Source of the DNA: Rhodocyclaceae bacterium
GTDB lineage: Bacteria > Pseudomonadota > Gammaproteobacteria > Burkholderiales > Rhodocyclaceae
Direction of reading: 5' to 3'
Length of the DNA: 45,604 bases
NCBI GenBank assembly: GCA_016791145.1
Contig: JAEUNJ010000095.1
Span: 1-45,604, forward strand
Part shown: piece by piece, positions 33,756 to 42,615 of the stretch
How the letters are laid out: every line of letters begins with the position of its first letter
How positions within the stretch are numbered: the first letter of the stretch is position 1
The notes under the pieces: model-generated
The model's input: the letters and a program-made list of their open reading frames with translations, nothing else
Told to the model about the DNA's origin: nothing
The model's database searches: none
Made by a program: the position numbers and the translations under genes

Positions 33756-36617
33756 ATGGCATTCCACCCGCGCAATCTCCGTTGGATCGTCCTGCTTGGC
33801 CTGGGCGGACAGGCCCAGGCCGCCGAGGGTCTGCCGCCGCTGCGCATCGATCCCGCATTGCTGGGCGGGGCGGCATCGGCGAAGGCGGAAACGCCCCGGG
33901 AGGCCGCCGCTCCGAGGGCGGGGATCGCGCCGGGGTCGCCGGCCGTTCGGATCCCGGACCCCGCGCCGGCGGTTCCCGCGGCGCCGGCGCCACCCATCCC
34001 TCTCGCTCCGGCGGCGACGCCGCAACCTGTCGAGCCGGCCCCCACGCCGACCCCGATCCCCGCCCAGCCTCCGGCGGCCGGCAAGGCCCCCGGCCCGGTT
34101 GCAGGCAGGGAACCGCCGCCAGGCGCCCAAGGCGCGCCGTCGCCGGTGGCGCCGCCGGCGGCCGCTCCGCAAGGGCCGGCCCCCGTGGCCCCCGCAATGC
34201 CGGAGGCATCTTCCGCCGCCGTGCCGCGGCGGGATCCCGACCCGGCGCAGGCCGCGGCACGGACGGCTGCCGTCGCCGGGGAGCCGCCGACGGTCAGGGA
34301 ATCGCCCGCCGTGGCGCCGCTGTATTCGGCCCACGTGGACGCGGGCCTGATTCCGGACCCCAGGCTCAGGCTGACGAGCCGCATGCCGGCCCGCCGCGAA
34401 TCGGAGACCGGCGAGCCGGGCGCCGCCTTCATCCTGGCCGAGGACATGCGCGGCATCAACGACCGCGAACTGGTCGCCACGGGAGACGTGGAGTTGCGCA
34501 AGCTGGGCACCACCCTCGAGGCGGACCGATTGACCTACTGGCAGCAGGAAGACGAGGTCGAGGCGGTCGGGAACGTGCGCCTGAGCCGTGACGAGGACCG
34601 CATGGCCGGCCCCCGCGTGCGGATGAAGCTGGAGGAGAGCACTGGCTTCTTCGAGAAGCCGGAGTACAGCATCACGCGCACGCCGAAGCCCGAGCGGCCG
34701 TCCGGCCAGGTGTTGCCCGGGTCGTCGACCGTTCTGGCCGTCCCGACCGTGCAGAGGCCGCCCATCACCGGCTACGGAACCGCGGAGCGGATCGACTTCG
34801 AGGGCGAGAACCGGTTCCGCCTGACCCGCGCGACCTACAACACCTGCGGCCCGGGCGCCGACACGCCGTGGTACGCGGACGTGGGCGAGCTGAAGCTGGA
34901 TTACGACAGCGAGCGCGGCGAGGCGACGGACGCCAAGGTCGTGTTCAAGGGAATCCCGGTGTTCTATGCGCCATGGATGAGCTTTTCGCTCAACAACCAG
35001 CGCAAGTCAGGCTTCCTGACGCCCACCTTCGGCAGCACGAGCAAGAGCGGTCTCGAGCTGACGGCGCCGTTCTACTGGAACATCGCGCCGAACATGGACG
35101 CGACCATCGCGCCCCGCCTCCTGTCCCGCCGCGGCATCCAGTGGAACACCGAGTTGCGCTACCTGAACCACGGCTATTTCGGCCAGGCCAGGTTCGAGTA
35201 CCTGCCTGATGACCGCCTGGCCAACCGCCGGCGCTCCGGTTACTCCCTGACGCACAACCACGCGGACCTCGGCGGCGGATTTTCCGGCAGCCTGGACCTG
35301 AACGGCGTCTCCGACGACACCTACTTCAGCGACTTGTCCACCCGTGTCTCCACCGTCACCCAGGGCAACCTGCTGCGCAAGGGGCAGATCAACTACTCGG
35401 GCGGCTGGTGGAACGCGAGCCTGATCTCCCAGAGCCACCAGACGCTCCAGGATCCGGCATCGGGAACCCTGATTCCGATCCCCTACCGGCGCCTGCCCCA
35501 GTTCGTCGTGCGGGCGGCCCGGCCCGACCTGCCCTTCGGGGCGGTGGCCACGTTCGGCGGCGAGTTCGTGAATTTCGGACATCCGACCCAGGTCCTCGGC
35601 CGCCGCACGATCCTGTATCCCCAGGTCGCGCTGCCCCTCGAGTGGACGGCGGTGTCGGTGACGCCGAAGATCGGCCTCCATTCGACGTCCTACAACCTGG
35701 ATCGCCAGGGCGCGGGAGTCCCGGACCGGATGACGCGCAACGTCCCCATCGCCAGCCTGGACAGCACGGTCGTCTTCGAGCGGGAGGCCGAGCTCTTCGG
35801 ACGCCGGCTGAACCAGACCCTGGAGCCGCGGCTCTTCTACCTCTACGTTCCGAAACGCGACCAGAACCGCATTCCCAATTTCGACACGGCCATCGCGGAC
35901 ATCAATTTCGCGCAGATCTTCTCCGAGAACCGCTACAGCGGCGGCGACCGGATCGCCGATGCCAACCAGCTCACGGCGGCGGTCACCTCCCGCCTGGTGG
36001 ACCCGGACACCGGCGCCGAACTGGTGCGCGGCACCCTCGGGCAGGTCCATTACTTCACCACCCAGCACGTGACGCTGCGCAAGGCCGACGGCACGCTGGA
36101 GGTTCCGCGCACCAGCCGGGCGGCCGATGTCCTGGCGGCGCTCTCCGGCCAGGTGGCGCGGGGCGTCTGGTTCGACACGGGATGGCAATACAACCCGCGG
36201 GACGGGCGGACGGAACGGCTCAACGTGGGTGGCCGCTACCAGCCGGAACCCGGCAAGGTGGTAAACGCCGGCTACCGCTACGGCCGCGACTCCCTGGGGC
36301 AGATCGATGTTTCCGGCCAGTGGCCGGTCGGCGGCGGCTGGTACGGCGTCGGGCGCTACAACTACTCGACCAAGGAGCACCGGCTCATCGAGAGCGTCGC
36401 CGGCCTGGAGTACGACGGCGGGTGCTGGGTCGGGCGCTTCGTCGTCCAGCGGCTGGCGACCCTCGCCAATCGCGCCAGCACGGCGGTGTTCTTCCAACTG
36501 GAGTTGAACGGATTCTCCCGCATCGGGTCGAATCCCCTCGAGATACTGAAACGCAACATTCCCGGCTACGGCAGGATCAACCAGCCGACCGCCGATCCCG
36601 TATTCGCGTCCGATTGA
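33756..36617 (+). CDS. lptD: LPS-assembly protein LptD
   Basis: LptD is the outer-membrane barrel that, with LptE, inserts lipopolysaccharide into the outer leaflet. The 953-residue protein has a signal peptide (1-22), an unusual Pro/Ala-rich stretch (about 60-165), the OstA/LptA-like periplasmic domain (about 215-350; ATGDVELRKLGTTLEADRLTYW) and a beta-barrel to the C-terminus. It is much longer than E. coli LptD (784) because of the Pro/Ala segment. Only two cysteines occur, Cys364 (YNTCGPGADTPWY) and Cys890 (DGGCWVGRF), matching E. coli Cys173 and Cys725; the N-terminal Cys and the first of the CC pair are absent. surA follows after 6 bases. Confidence 0.96.
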   Translation: MAFHPRNLRWIVLLGLGGQAQAAEGLPPLRIDPALLGGAASAKAETPREAAAPRAGIAPGSPAVRIPDPAPAVPAAPAPPIPLAPAATPQPVEPAPTPTPIPAQPPAAGKAPGPVAGREPPPGAQGAPSPVAPPAAAPQGPAPVAPAMPEASSAAVPRRDPDPAQAAARTAAVAGEPPTVRESPAVAPLYSAHVDAGLIPDPRLRLTSRMPARRESETGEPGAAFILAEDMRGINDRELVATGDVELRKLGTTLEADRLTYWQQEDEVEAVGNVRLSRDEDRMAGPRVRMKLEESTGFFEKPEYSITRTPKPERPSGQVLPGSSTVLAVPTVQRPPITGYGTAERIDFEGENRFRLTRATYNTCGPGADTPWYADVGELKLDYDSERGEATDAKVVFKGIPVFYAPWMSFSLNNQRKSGFLTPTFGSTSKSGLELTAPFYWNIAPNMDATIAPRLLSRRGIQWNTELRYLNHGYFGQARFEYLPDDRLANRRRSGYSLTHNHADLGGGFSGSLDLNGVSDDTYFSDLSTRVSTVTQGNLLRKGQINYSGGWWNASLISQSHQTLQDPASGTLIPIPYRRLPQFVVRAARPDLPFGAVATFGGEFVNFGHPTQVLGRRTILYPQVALPLEWTAVSVTPKIGLHSTSYNLDRQGAGVPDRMTRNVPIASLDSTVVFEREAELFGRRLNQTLEPRLFYLYVPKRDQNRIPNFDTAIADINFAQIFSENRYSGGDRIADANQLTAAVTSRLVDPDTGAELVRGTLGQVHYFTTQHVTLRKADGTLEVPRTSRAADVLAALSGQVARGVWFDTGWQYNPRDGRTERLNVGGRYQPEPGKVVNAGYRYGRDSLGQIDVSGQWPVGGGWYGVGRYNYSTKEHRLIESVAGLEYDGGCWVGRFVVQRLATLANRASTAVFFQLELNGFSRIGSNPLEILKRNIPGYGRINQPTADPVFASD

Positions 36618-36623
36618 GGGTCT

Positions 36624-37937
36624 ATGCGCAAACCCTTCCTCGCCGCCCTGGCGGCGCTCCTCCCGTTGCTGTTCTCCCCGGCTTCCCCGGCACAGGCGCG
36701 GCGCGCGACGCCCGTCGAAGTGGACCGCATCGTCGCCGTGGTCAATGACGAAGCCATCACGCTGTTCGAACTGCGGGCCCGCAAGCAGATGGTCGAACGG
36801 CAGCTGCGGTCGCAGGGGACGCCGCTGCCGCCCGACGACCAGCTCACGCGCCAACTGCTCGAGCGGATGATCGTGGATCGTGCCCAGCTCCAGTTCGCGA
36901 GGGAGACGGGACTGCGGATCGGCGACCAGGAACTCGACGCGACCTTGCGGAGGATCGCCGAGGCCAACCGCCTGAGCCTGGCCGAGTTCCGGCAGGCGAT
37001 CGAGTCCGATGGCATCCCGTGGGCCAAGTTCCGCGAGGAGATCCGGGACGAGATGACGGTCGCCCGCCTGCGGGAGCGCGAGGTGGATGCCCAGGTCTCC
37101 GTAACGGACGGGGAGATCGACAACTACCTGGCCAATCCCCAGTCGGTGGCCGGCCCGCCGGAGGCGGTGCATATCGCCCACATCATCCTGCGGGTGCCGG
37201 AGCAGGCCAGCCCCGACCAGCTTGCCCGGGTCCAGGCGAAGGCGGAGCAGGTGCTGGCGCAGGTCCGCGCCGGCGAGAACTTCGCCAAAGTGGCGGCCGC
37301 CTTCTCCGACGCCCCGGATGCCCTCACGGGCGGTTCCATGGGCCTGCGTTCGGCGGACCACCTGCCGACCCTTTACGCGGACGCGGCGGCCAAGCTTTCC
37401 GTGGGCCAGGTGAGCGGCGTGTTGCGCAGCCCGGCCGGGCTGCACATCATCAAGGTGGTGGAGCGCAAGGGCGGGGCACTCCAGGCCCAGGCGCTGCGGC
37501 AGACCCGGGCGCGGCACATCCTGGTAAAGGTGAACGAACTCGTGTCCGAGTCAGAGGCGAGGCGCAAGCTCGTGCTGCTCAAGGAGAGGCTGGACAACGG
37601 CGCCGACTTCGCCGAACTCGCCCGGCTCCACTCGAACGACCTGTCGGCGGCCAAGGGCGGCGACCTGGGCTGGGTATACCAGGGGGATACAGTCCCCGAA
37701 TTCGAGCGGGTGATGGACGCGTTGCCGATAGGCAAGTTCAGCGAGCCGACCCAGTCCCCCTTCGGATGGCACCTGATCCAGGTGCTTGAACGCAAGACCG
37801 AGGATGCGTCGGAGGAACGGCGCCGGTTGATTGCCCGGGCCGCATTGCGGGGCCGCAAGGCGGACGAGGCCTACCAGGACTGGCTGCGCCAGATGCGCGA
37901 CCGGGCCTACGTGGAATACCGCCTCGAGGACCGCTGA
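36624..37937 (+). CDS. surA: Periplasmic chaperone/peptidyl-prolyl isomerase SurA
   Basis: SurA escorts outer-membrane proteins, LptD among them, through the periplasm. The 437-residue protein has a signal peptide (about 1-24, ending SPAQA), the SurA N-terminal domain (VDRIVAVVNDEAITLFELRA) and two parvulin domains, about 178-282 (AHIILRVPEQA...GGSMGLRSADHLP) and about 290-395 (ARHILVKVNEL...GGDLGWVYQGDTVPEFE). The lptD-surA-pdxA-rsmA order is conserved through beta- and gamma-proteobacteria. Confidence 0.97.
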   Translation: MRKPFLAALAALLPLLFSPASPAQARRATPVEVDRIVAVVNDEAITLFELRARKQMVERQLRSQGTPLPPDDQLTRQLLERMIVDRAQLQFARETGLRIGDQELDATLRRIAEANRLSLAEFRQAIESDGIPWAKFREEIRDEMTVARLREREVDAQVSVTDGEIDNYLANPQSVAGPPEAVHIAHIILRVPEQASPDQLARVQAKAEQVLAQVRAGENFAKVAAAFSDAPDALTGGSMGLRSADHLPTLYADAAAKLSVGQVSGVLRSPAGLHIIKVVERKGGALQAQALRQTRARHILVKVNELVSESEARRKLVLLKERLDNGADFAELARLHSNDLSAAKGGDLGWVYQGDTVPEFERVMDALPIGKFSEPTQSPFGWHLIQVLERKTEDASEERRRLIARAALRGRKADEAYQDWLRQMRDRAYVEYRLEDR

Positions 37938-37950
37938 CCGCGGCCCCGCC

Positions 37951-38886
37951 ATGCGCCGGCCCGTTCTCGCCGTCACGTCGGGTGAGCCCGCCGGCATCGG
38001 GCCGGACATCTGCCTCGCACTCGCCCGGGCAGACCTCCCGGTGCGCGTGGTCGTCCTCGCGGACCGGGACCTGATGCGGGAGCGGGCGGCCCTCCTCGCG
38101 CATCCCGGACCACTCCCCGAGATCGAGCACGTGCCGCTGCGGGCGCCCTGCGTTCCGGGGCGGCTCGATCCCGCCAACAGCCGCTACGTCCTCGAGATGC
38201 TCGATCGCGCGGTGGCCGGATGCCAGTCCGGCATTTATGGCGGCATCGTGACGGCGCCGTTGCACAAGGGCGTGATCAACGATGCGGGCATTCCCTTCAC
38301 CGGCCACACGGAATACCTGGCCGCGAAGACCGGCACCGAACGGGTGGTCATGATGCTGGCCGGGGCGGGCCTCCGCGTCGCGCTGGCCACCACGCATCTG
38401 CCCCTCGCCCGGGTGCCCGGCGCCATCACGCGGCGGGACCTGGAGGCGACCCTGCGCATCCTGGATGCGGACCTGCGCCGGCGATTCGGCATTCCCCGGC
38501 CGAGGATCCTGGTCGCCGGCCTCAATCCCCATGCCGGCGAGGGCGGCCACATGGGGCGCGAGGAGATCGATGTCATCGGGCCGGTGGTCGAGGCGCTGCG
38601 GGCCGAGGGGATGGACCTGGCCGGTCCCCTGCCCGCGGACACCCTGTTCACCGCGGGCGTGCTGGCGGGATCGGACGCCCAGCTCGCCATGTATCACGAC
38701 CAGGGCCTGGCGGTGCTCAAGTACGCCGCCTTCGATGAAGGCATCAACATCACCCTCGGCCTGCCCATTCTGCGGACCTCGGTGGACCACGGCACGGCCC
38801 TCGATCTCGCCGGCACCGGGCGGGCCAGTCCCGCCAGCCTGCTGGCGGCGTTGCGCACGGCGGCGGAAATCGTCGCGCGCCCATGA
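37951..38886 (+). CDS. pdxA: 4-hydroxythreonine-4-phosphate dehydrogenase
   Basis: PdxA oxidises 4-phosphohydroxy-threonine in pyridoxal phosphate synthesis. The 311-residue protein has the [12 protein letters not shown] opening, [11 protein letters not shown], and metal-binding histidines in [20 protein letters not shown] and [12 protein letters not shown]. The ATG at 37951 lies 13 bases after the surA stop, and its own stop overlaps rsmA (ATGA). Complete and ordinary. Confidence 0.96.
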   Translation: MRRPVLAVTSGEPAGIGPDICLALARADLPVRVVVLADRDLMRERAALLAHPGPLPEIEHVPLRAPCVPGRLDPANSRYVLEMLDRAVAGCQSGIYGGIVTAPLHKGVINDAGIPFTGHTEYLAAKTGTERVVMMLAGAGLRVALATTHLPLARVPGAITRRDLEATLRILDADLRRRFGIPRPRILVAGLNPHAGEGGHMGREEIDVIGPVVEALRAEGMDLAGPLPADTLFTAGVLAGSDAQLAMYHDQGLAVLKYAAFDEGINITLGLPILRTSVDHGTALDLAGTGRASPASLLAALRTAAEIVARP

Positions 38887-39695
38887 GGGGGCACGCGCCG
38901 AGAAAGCGCTTCGGCCAGAACTTCCTGGTGTCGCCGGGCATCGTACGGCGGATCGTCGAGGCGATCGCCCCCGCCGCGGGCGACCGGATGGTGGAGATCG
39001 GTCCGGGCCTGGGTGCCCTGACGGAGCCCCTGCTGGCGGCGTTGCCGGTCCTGCACGTGGTGGAGATCGACCGGGACCTGATCGCCCGGCTGCGCCTGGC
39101 GCATCCTCCCGATCGGCTGGTGATCCACGAGGGTGACGTGCTGGCCTTCGATTTCGCGACCCTGGGCGATCGGCTGCGGATCGTCGGCAACCTGCCCTAC
39201 AACATCTCGACCCCCCTGCTTTTTCACCTGGCGTCGGTGGCGGACCGGGTCCGGGACATGTACTTCATGCTGCAGAAGGAAGTCGTGGACCGGATGGTGG
39301 CGGAACCTGGAGGAAGCGACTACGGCCGCCTTTCCGTGATGCTCCAGTACCGCTTCGTCATGGAGCGGCTCTTCGTCGTGCCGCCAGGGGCCTTCGATCC
39401 GGCGCCCAAGGTGGATTCCGCCATCGTGCGGCTGATCCCCAGAGCCGCGGGATCATTGCGGGCAAGGGATGCCGGGTTGATGGGGCGGCTGGTGACCGCC
39501 GCGTTCGGCCAGCGGCGGAAGATGCTGCGCAATACGCTGCGGGACTATGCCACCGCCGCCGACCTGGAGGCGGCCGGGATGGCGCCAACCGGACGCGCGG
39601 AGGAGCAGCCCGTGGACCGGTTCGTGGACCTCGCGAACCGGCTGGCCGAAAAGGAGACGGCGGGGGACCCCCGCCGCCTTGCCGGACCGGCCTGA
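38883..39695 (+). CDS. rsmA: 16S rRNA dimethyladenosine transferase RsmA (KsgA)
   Basis: RsmA dimethylates two adjacent adenines near the 3' end of 16S rRNA during 30S maturation. The 270-residue protein has [14 protein letters not shown], the SAM-binding [15 protein letters not shown], the catalytic NLPYNIS and the C-terminal [13 protein letters not shown]. It overlaps pdxA by four bases and is convergent with the DUF2892 gene only two bases away; no terminator fits between them. Confidence 0.97.
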   Translation: MRGHAPRKRFGQNFLVSPGIVRRIVEAIAPAAGDRMVEIGPGLGALTEPLLAALPVLHVVEIDRDLIARLRLAHPPDRLVIHEGDVLAFDFATLGDRLRIVGNLPYNISTPLLFHLASVADRVRDMYFMLQKEVVDRMVAEPGGSDYGRLSVMLQYRFVMERLFVVPPGAFDPAPKVDSAIVRLIPRAAGSLRARDAGLMGRLVTAAFGQRRKMLRNTLRDYATAADLEAAGMAPTGRAEEQPVDRFVDLANRLAEKETAGDPRRLAGPA

Positions 39696-39697
39696 GG

Positions 39698-39892
39698 TCA
39701 GGCCTGCTTCTTGGCGGGGCAGGTGTTCATGCCCAGCAGCGGGTAGAGCGGGCAGAAGCCGGCCAGGCCGGTGCCCAGGGGGACGACGCCGATCCAGGCC
39801 CACACGGGACCGCCCATGACGGCCCAGGCGACGAGGGCGAGGCCCACCACAATACGCAGCACGCGATCGATGCCACCGACGTTGAATTTCAT
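39698..39892 (-). CDS. DUF2892 (YgaP-like) small membrane protein
   Basis: This 64-residue protein starts MKFNVGGIDRVLRIVVGLAL and has two membrane spans with a turn at GGPVWAW, then FCPLYPLLGMNTCPAKK. This is the DUF2892 module that forms the membrane part of the rhodanese YgaP and often occurs alone near sulfide or persulfide genes. Two cysteines sit at the C-terminal end. The ATG at 39892 has AAGGAG 5 bases upstream. A perfect palindrome lies 67 bases upstream of the start, next to the Crp/Fnr gene. Confidence 0.88.
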   Translation of the reverse strand: MKFNVGGIDRVLRIVVGLALVAWAVMGGPVWAWIGVVPLGTGLAGFCPLYPLLGMNTCPAKKQA

Positions 39893-39958
39893 GAAGGTCT
39901 CCTTCTGGGGTTGAGGGGGAACGCGGGCGCATTTCATCACGGAGGCCGGCGCCGCCTC

Positions 39959-39974
39959 TGTAACCAAAGTTACA
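39959..39974. promoter_or_regulatory. Palindrome with Crp/Fnr operator geometry
   Basis: TGTAACCAAAGTTACA is a perfect inverted repeat, 6-base arms and 4-base spacer, the same spacing as FNR sites (5-base arms, N4). It lies between the end of the Crp/Fnr-family gene (39996) and the start of the DUF2892 gene (39892), so it is the natural operator for the latter. Confidence 0.55.
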
Positions 39975-39995
39975 CAGGCACCGGGGCAGGGCGTC

Positions 39996-40646
39996 TCAGG
40001 TCCCCGCGATTTGCCTGAGCCGCGCCGGATCGAGGATCTCCACCTGCTCGCGGCCGAGCCGTACCAGGCCCTGTTCCGCGAACCCCTTGAGCAGCCGGCT
40101 CACCATCTCGCGCACGCTGCCCAGGTCGTCGGCGAGCTGCTGGTGGGTGACGTGGACCACCTTCCCCTTGCCCAGCAGGAGCCCGGCCAGCCGCTGGTCC
40201 AGCTTGCGGAAGGCCACCTCCTCCACCAGGGTCATCAATTCGGCCATGCGCTCGGAAAACAGGTGGAAGACGAAGTCCCGGAACGGTTCCTGCGCCAGGA
40301 GTTCGTCGAACAGCCGTCGCGGCATCAGCACGAGCGCGGTTTCCGTTTCGGCGACCCCGCGGGCGTTGTAGTCGGCGTGGCCCAGCAGGCAACTGGAGGT
40401 GATGATGCAGGATTCGCCGGGAAGGACCCGGTAGAGCGGCAGCTCCCGGCCGTTGGCTGCGGTCTTCAGCACGCGGATCGCTCCGGCGAGCACGAAGGGG
40501 AAGCCCTGGCAGGGCTGGTGTTCGTCGAACAGGACGGCGCCCGCCGGCACCGTGATTTCCCGGGCCTCGGACACCACCCGCCCGGCCAGGTCTTGCGGCA
40601 GGCGCGACAGGACCGGGTAGAGGGCCGCGAAGGCGGAGGTGTTCAT
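39996..40646 (-). CDS. Crp/Fnr-family transcriptional regulator
   Basis: The 216-residue regulator has a cNMP-like beta-barrel (about 15-120), a dimer helix ([22 protein letters not shown]) and a winged HTH ([21 protein letters not shown]). It lacks the N-terminal cysteine cluster of FNR and the cAMP pocket residues of CRP, so it is neither. Cys80 and Cys86 ([14 protein letters not shown]) plus Cys46 are candidates for a thiol- or sulfur-based sensor. The ATG at 40646 overlaps the exonuclease III stop (ATGA). A matching palindrome sits 22 bases after its stop, in front of the DUF2892 gene. Confidence 0.9.
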   Translation of the reverse strand: MNTSAFAALYPVLSRLPQDLAGRVVSEAREITVPAGAVLFDEHQPCQGFPFVLAGAIRVLKTAANGRELPLYRVLPGESCIITSSCLLGHADYNARGVAETETALVLMPRRLFDELLAQEPFRDFVFHLFSERMAELMTLVEEVAFRKLDQRLAGLLLGKGKVVHVTHQQLADDLGSVREMVSRLLKGFAEQGLVRLGREQVEILDPARLRQIAGT

Positions 40647-41416
40647 GCCAGGTCCGCCACTACCGGGGCGTGGTCCGACGGTCGTTCCAGGCGCCGTGGC
40701 GCCGTGTCGATGCGGCAACCGGTGCATGCTGCGGAGACGGGGGGCGACAGGAGGATGTGGTCGATGCGCAGGCCCAGGTTGCGGCGAAAGGCCGCCTGCC
40801 GATAGTCCCACCAGCTGAACAGACCCGCACCGGCCTCGAAGCGCCGGAACGCGTCCTGGAGGCCGAGATCGACCAGGCTCCGAAAGGCCTGCCTTTCCGG
40901 TTCGCTGCACAGGATCTGCCCGCGCCAGGCTTCGGGATCGTGTACGTCCCTGTCCTCGGGCGCGATGTTGAAGTCGCCGAGCAGGGCGAGCCTCGGCCAG
41001 GCCGCGATCTCCTCCGACAGCCAGTCGTGCAGGGCCGCCAGCCAGCGCAGCTTGTATTCGTATTTCTCCGATCCCACGGCCTGGCCGTTCGGAAAATAGG
41101 CGCACACGACCCGCAGGTCACCGACGGTGCCGGCCAGCACGCGTCGCTGCGGGTCCTCGAAACCGCGAATCCCGGCGACGACGCCGGTCGGCGGCTGCTT
41201 CGCCAGGATGGCGACGCCGTTGTAGGTCTTCTGACCGCTATGGACCGCATGGTAGCCGGCTTCGCGCAGGGGCTCGAAGGGGAACCTGTGGTCCTCCAGC
41301 TTGGTTTCCTGGAGGCAAAGGACGTCCGGCTTCTCGACGGCAACCCAGTCGAGGACGTGGGGCAGCCGCACGTTGAGGGAATTGACGTTCCAGGTGGCGA
41401 TCCGGCAGGTGGTCAT
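40643..41416 (-). CDS. xth: Exodeoxyribonuclease III
   Basis: This 257-residue AP endonuclease/3'-exonuclease of the ExoIII family works in base-excision repair. Catalytic motifs are [38 protein letters not shown] and the C-terminal LRIDHILLS with RPSDHAPVV. The ATG at 41416 fits the family. It is coupled to the Crp/Fnr gene by ATGA, so DNA repair and that regulator share a transcript. It diverges from the small Cys-rich gene across a 98-base gap. Confidence 0.95.
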   Translation of the reverse strand: MTTCRIATWNVNSLNVRLPHVLDWVAVEKPDVLCLQETKLEDHRFPFEPLREAGYHAVHSGQKTYNGVAILAKQPPTGVVAGIRGFEDPQRRVLAGTVGDLRVVCAYFPNGQAVGSEKYEYKLRWLAALHDWLSEEIAAWPRLALLGDFNIAPEDRDVHDPEAWRGQILCSEPERQAFRSLVDLGLQDAFRRFEAGAGLFSWWDYRQAAFRRNLGLRIDHILLSPPVSAACTGCRIDTAPRRLERPSDHAPVVADLA

Positions 41417-41489
41417 GGCGGGATTTCGTTCGCGTGGAATCGGGTCGGGGGGCAATCTTGCCGCGGCGTCGCGCCCTCGACCTGCGGAC

Positions 41490-41495
41490 TATAAT
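41490..41495 (+). promoter_or_regulatory. -10 element for the small Cys-rich gene
   Basis: A perfect TATAAT lies 19 bases before the ATG at 41515; no clear -35 is present at normal spacing. GGGGGCGG follows as a possible ribosome site. Confidence 0.45.
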
Positions 41496-41514
41496 CGATT
41501 CAAAGGGGGCGGAA

Positions 41515-41730
41515 ATGTTCGACTCTCCGTTCGACCGCTGTCCGGTGTGCAATGAAATGGTCCTGCTGGACCAGACGCAGAAGGAATGTGCGCGGGAGCA
41601 CGGATGCGGGAAAGTGGATTGTCCCTTGGCCCGGTATTTCACCGGATTCGATTTTTCCGTCAAGGCGTCCCCGGCGGCGGGCACGAAGCGCGGAAAGCGG
41701 AGGTCGCATGAAGGAAGGGGAAGCAGCTAG
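41515..41730 (+). CDS. Small Cys-rich, zinc-ribbon-like protein
   Basis: The 71-residue protein has five cysteines in the order CPVC (9, 12), Cys25, Cys31 and Cys36 (DCPLARYF), consistent with a small zinc-binding fold, and a basic tail (KRGKRRSHEGR). The N-terminus FDRCPVCNEMVLLDQTQKEC looks like a rubredoxin-like knuckle. It overlaps the PilZ gene by 23 bases, so the two are probably translated together. I do not recognise a named family. Confidence 0.75.
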   Translation: MFDSPFDRCPVCNEMVLLDQTQKECAREHGCGKVDCPLARYFTGFDFSVKASPAAGTKRGKRRSHEGRGSS

Positions 41731-42079
41731 GGACCGTCGCCGATTCTGGCGGGCCGCCTTCGAGGCACGGGCACGCCTGATGACCCGCGACGGCAGCCAG
41801 GTCGTGAAACTCGAGGATATTTCGCTGAAGGGCGCCCTGATCCAGACGGCCCAGGCGGGCGGGTTACGGAAGGGCGATGACTGCCAGTTGCACCTGGACC
41901 TGTCGGTGGATACGCGCATCGTCATGTGGATGACCGTGGTCCACGTCGAAGGGCGCAACGTGGGCCTGCGATGCGACAGCATCGATCTGGACAGCGTGAC
42001 CCACCTGCGGCGGCTGGTGGAATTGAACGCCGGCGATCCGGCGCTCCTGGAGCGGGAACTGTCGGCCCTGTCCCGCTGA
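41708..42079 (+). CDS. PilZ-domain protein
   Basis: The 123-residue protein is a single PilZ domain, the c-di-GMP receptor fold. The two binding motifs are present: the RxxxR arginines in DRRRFWRAAF (Arg11 and Arg15) and DxSxxG as DISLKG (Asp37, Ser39, Gly42). A beta-barrel follows (VMWMTVVHVEGRNVGLRCDS). The C-terminal LRRLVELN helix is typical. c-di-GMP binding is therefore likely; no diguanylate cyclase or phosphodiesterase is nearby. The ATG at 41708 lies within the end of the Cys-rich gene. Confidence 0.88.
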   Translation: MKEGEAARDRRRFWRAAFEARARLMTRDGSQVVKLEDISLKGALIQTAQAGGLRKGDDCQLHLDLSVDTRIVMWMTVVHVEGRNVGLRCDSIDLDSVTHLRRLVELNAGDPALLERELSALSR

Positions 42080-42100
42080 CCGGGGGACGGCGCCCCGGCG

Positions 42101-42598
42101 CTACTTGGTGGCGGTCTTGGGCGCTGTCTTGGGATAGCCGGCCGCGTCGATGAGTTGGTTCCAGCTGCCCTCCTCGAATCCCCGCTGGGCCTTGGTACCC
42201 ACGAGCACGGAGGGGACCGCGAGTTCCGCGATTCCCGTCGCCGCCTTGAAGGCGGCGGCATCCTCCGCCGTCTTCAGCACCTTCTCGGAGAACGGTATGC
42301 CGCGACGCCCGAGGTAGTCGCGCGCGGCCTTGCATTCCGCCTCGCAATCCTGGGAGACGAAGAGCGTCACCGGGAAATCCTGCGATGCCTGTTGCATTTC
42401 GAAGGGAGTGCCGCCGGCGTCCACTACGTTCGGCGGGCCCGTCCTGAGCTTGTCCACCTTCTTCACCTCGGACGAGGGCGGCGGCGTGTCCGCGTAATTG
42501 ACGGTGCCGGACTTGCTGGTCCAGCGGTAGGTCTGGGCGGATGCCGGCGCGAGCGCCGCGGCGGCCAGGACCAAGACGCAGATGCGAGGGCTCATCAT
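42101..42598 (-). CDS. DUF4124 and glutaredoxin-like domain exported protein
   Basis: The 165-residue protein has a signal peptide (to about residue 21, ending APASA), a DUF4124 segment (QTYRWTSKSGTVNYADTPPP) and a glutaredoxin-like domain (FPVTLFVSQDCEAECKAARD to the C-terminus, with the cis-Pro AVPSVLVG). The thiols are CxxxC, one residue wider than the usual CxxC. It is likely a periplasmic thiol protein. The start 42598 has GGGGTAA upstream; a start at 42619 would overlap the prlC stop as ATGA and is possible. It is convergent with the PilZ gene. Confidence 0.82.
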   Translation of the reverse strand: MMSPRICVLVLAAAALAPASAQTYRWTSKSGTVNYADTPPPSSEVKKVDKLRTGPPNVVDAGGTPFEMQQASQDFPVTLFVSQDCEAECKAARDYLGRRGIPFSEKVLKTAEDAAAFKAATGIAELAVPSVLVGTKAQRGFEEGSWNQLIDAAGYPKTAPKTATK

Positions 42599-42615
42599 GA
42601 TGTTTACCCCGAAGG

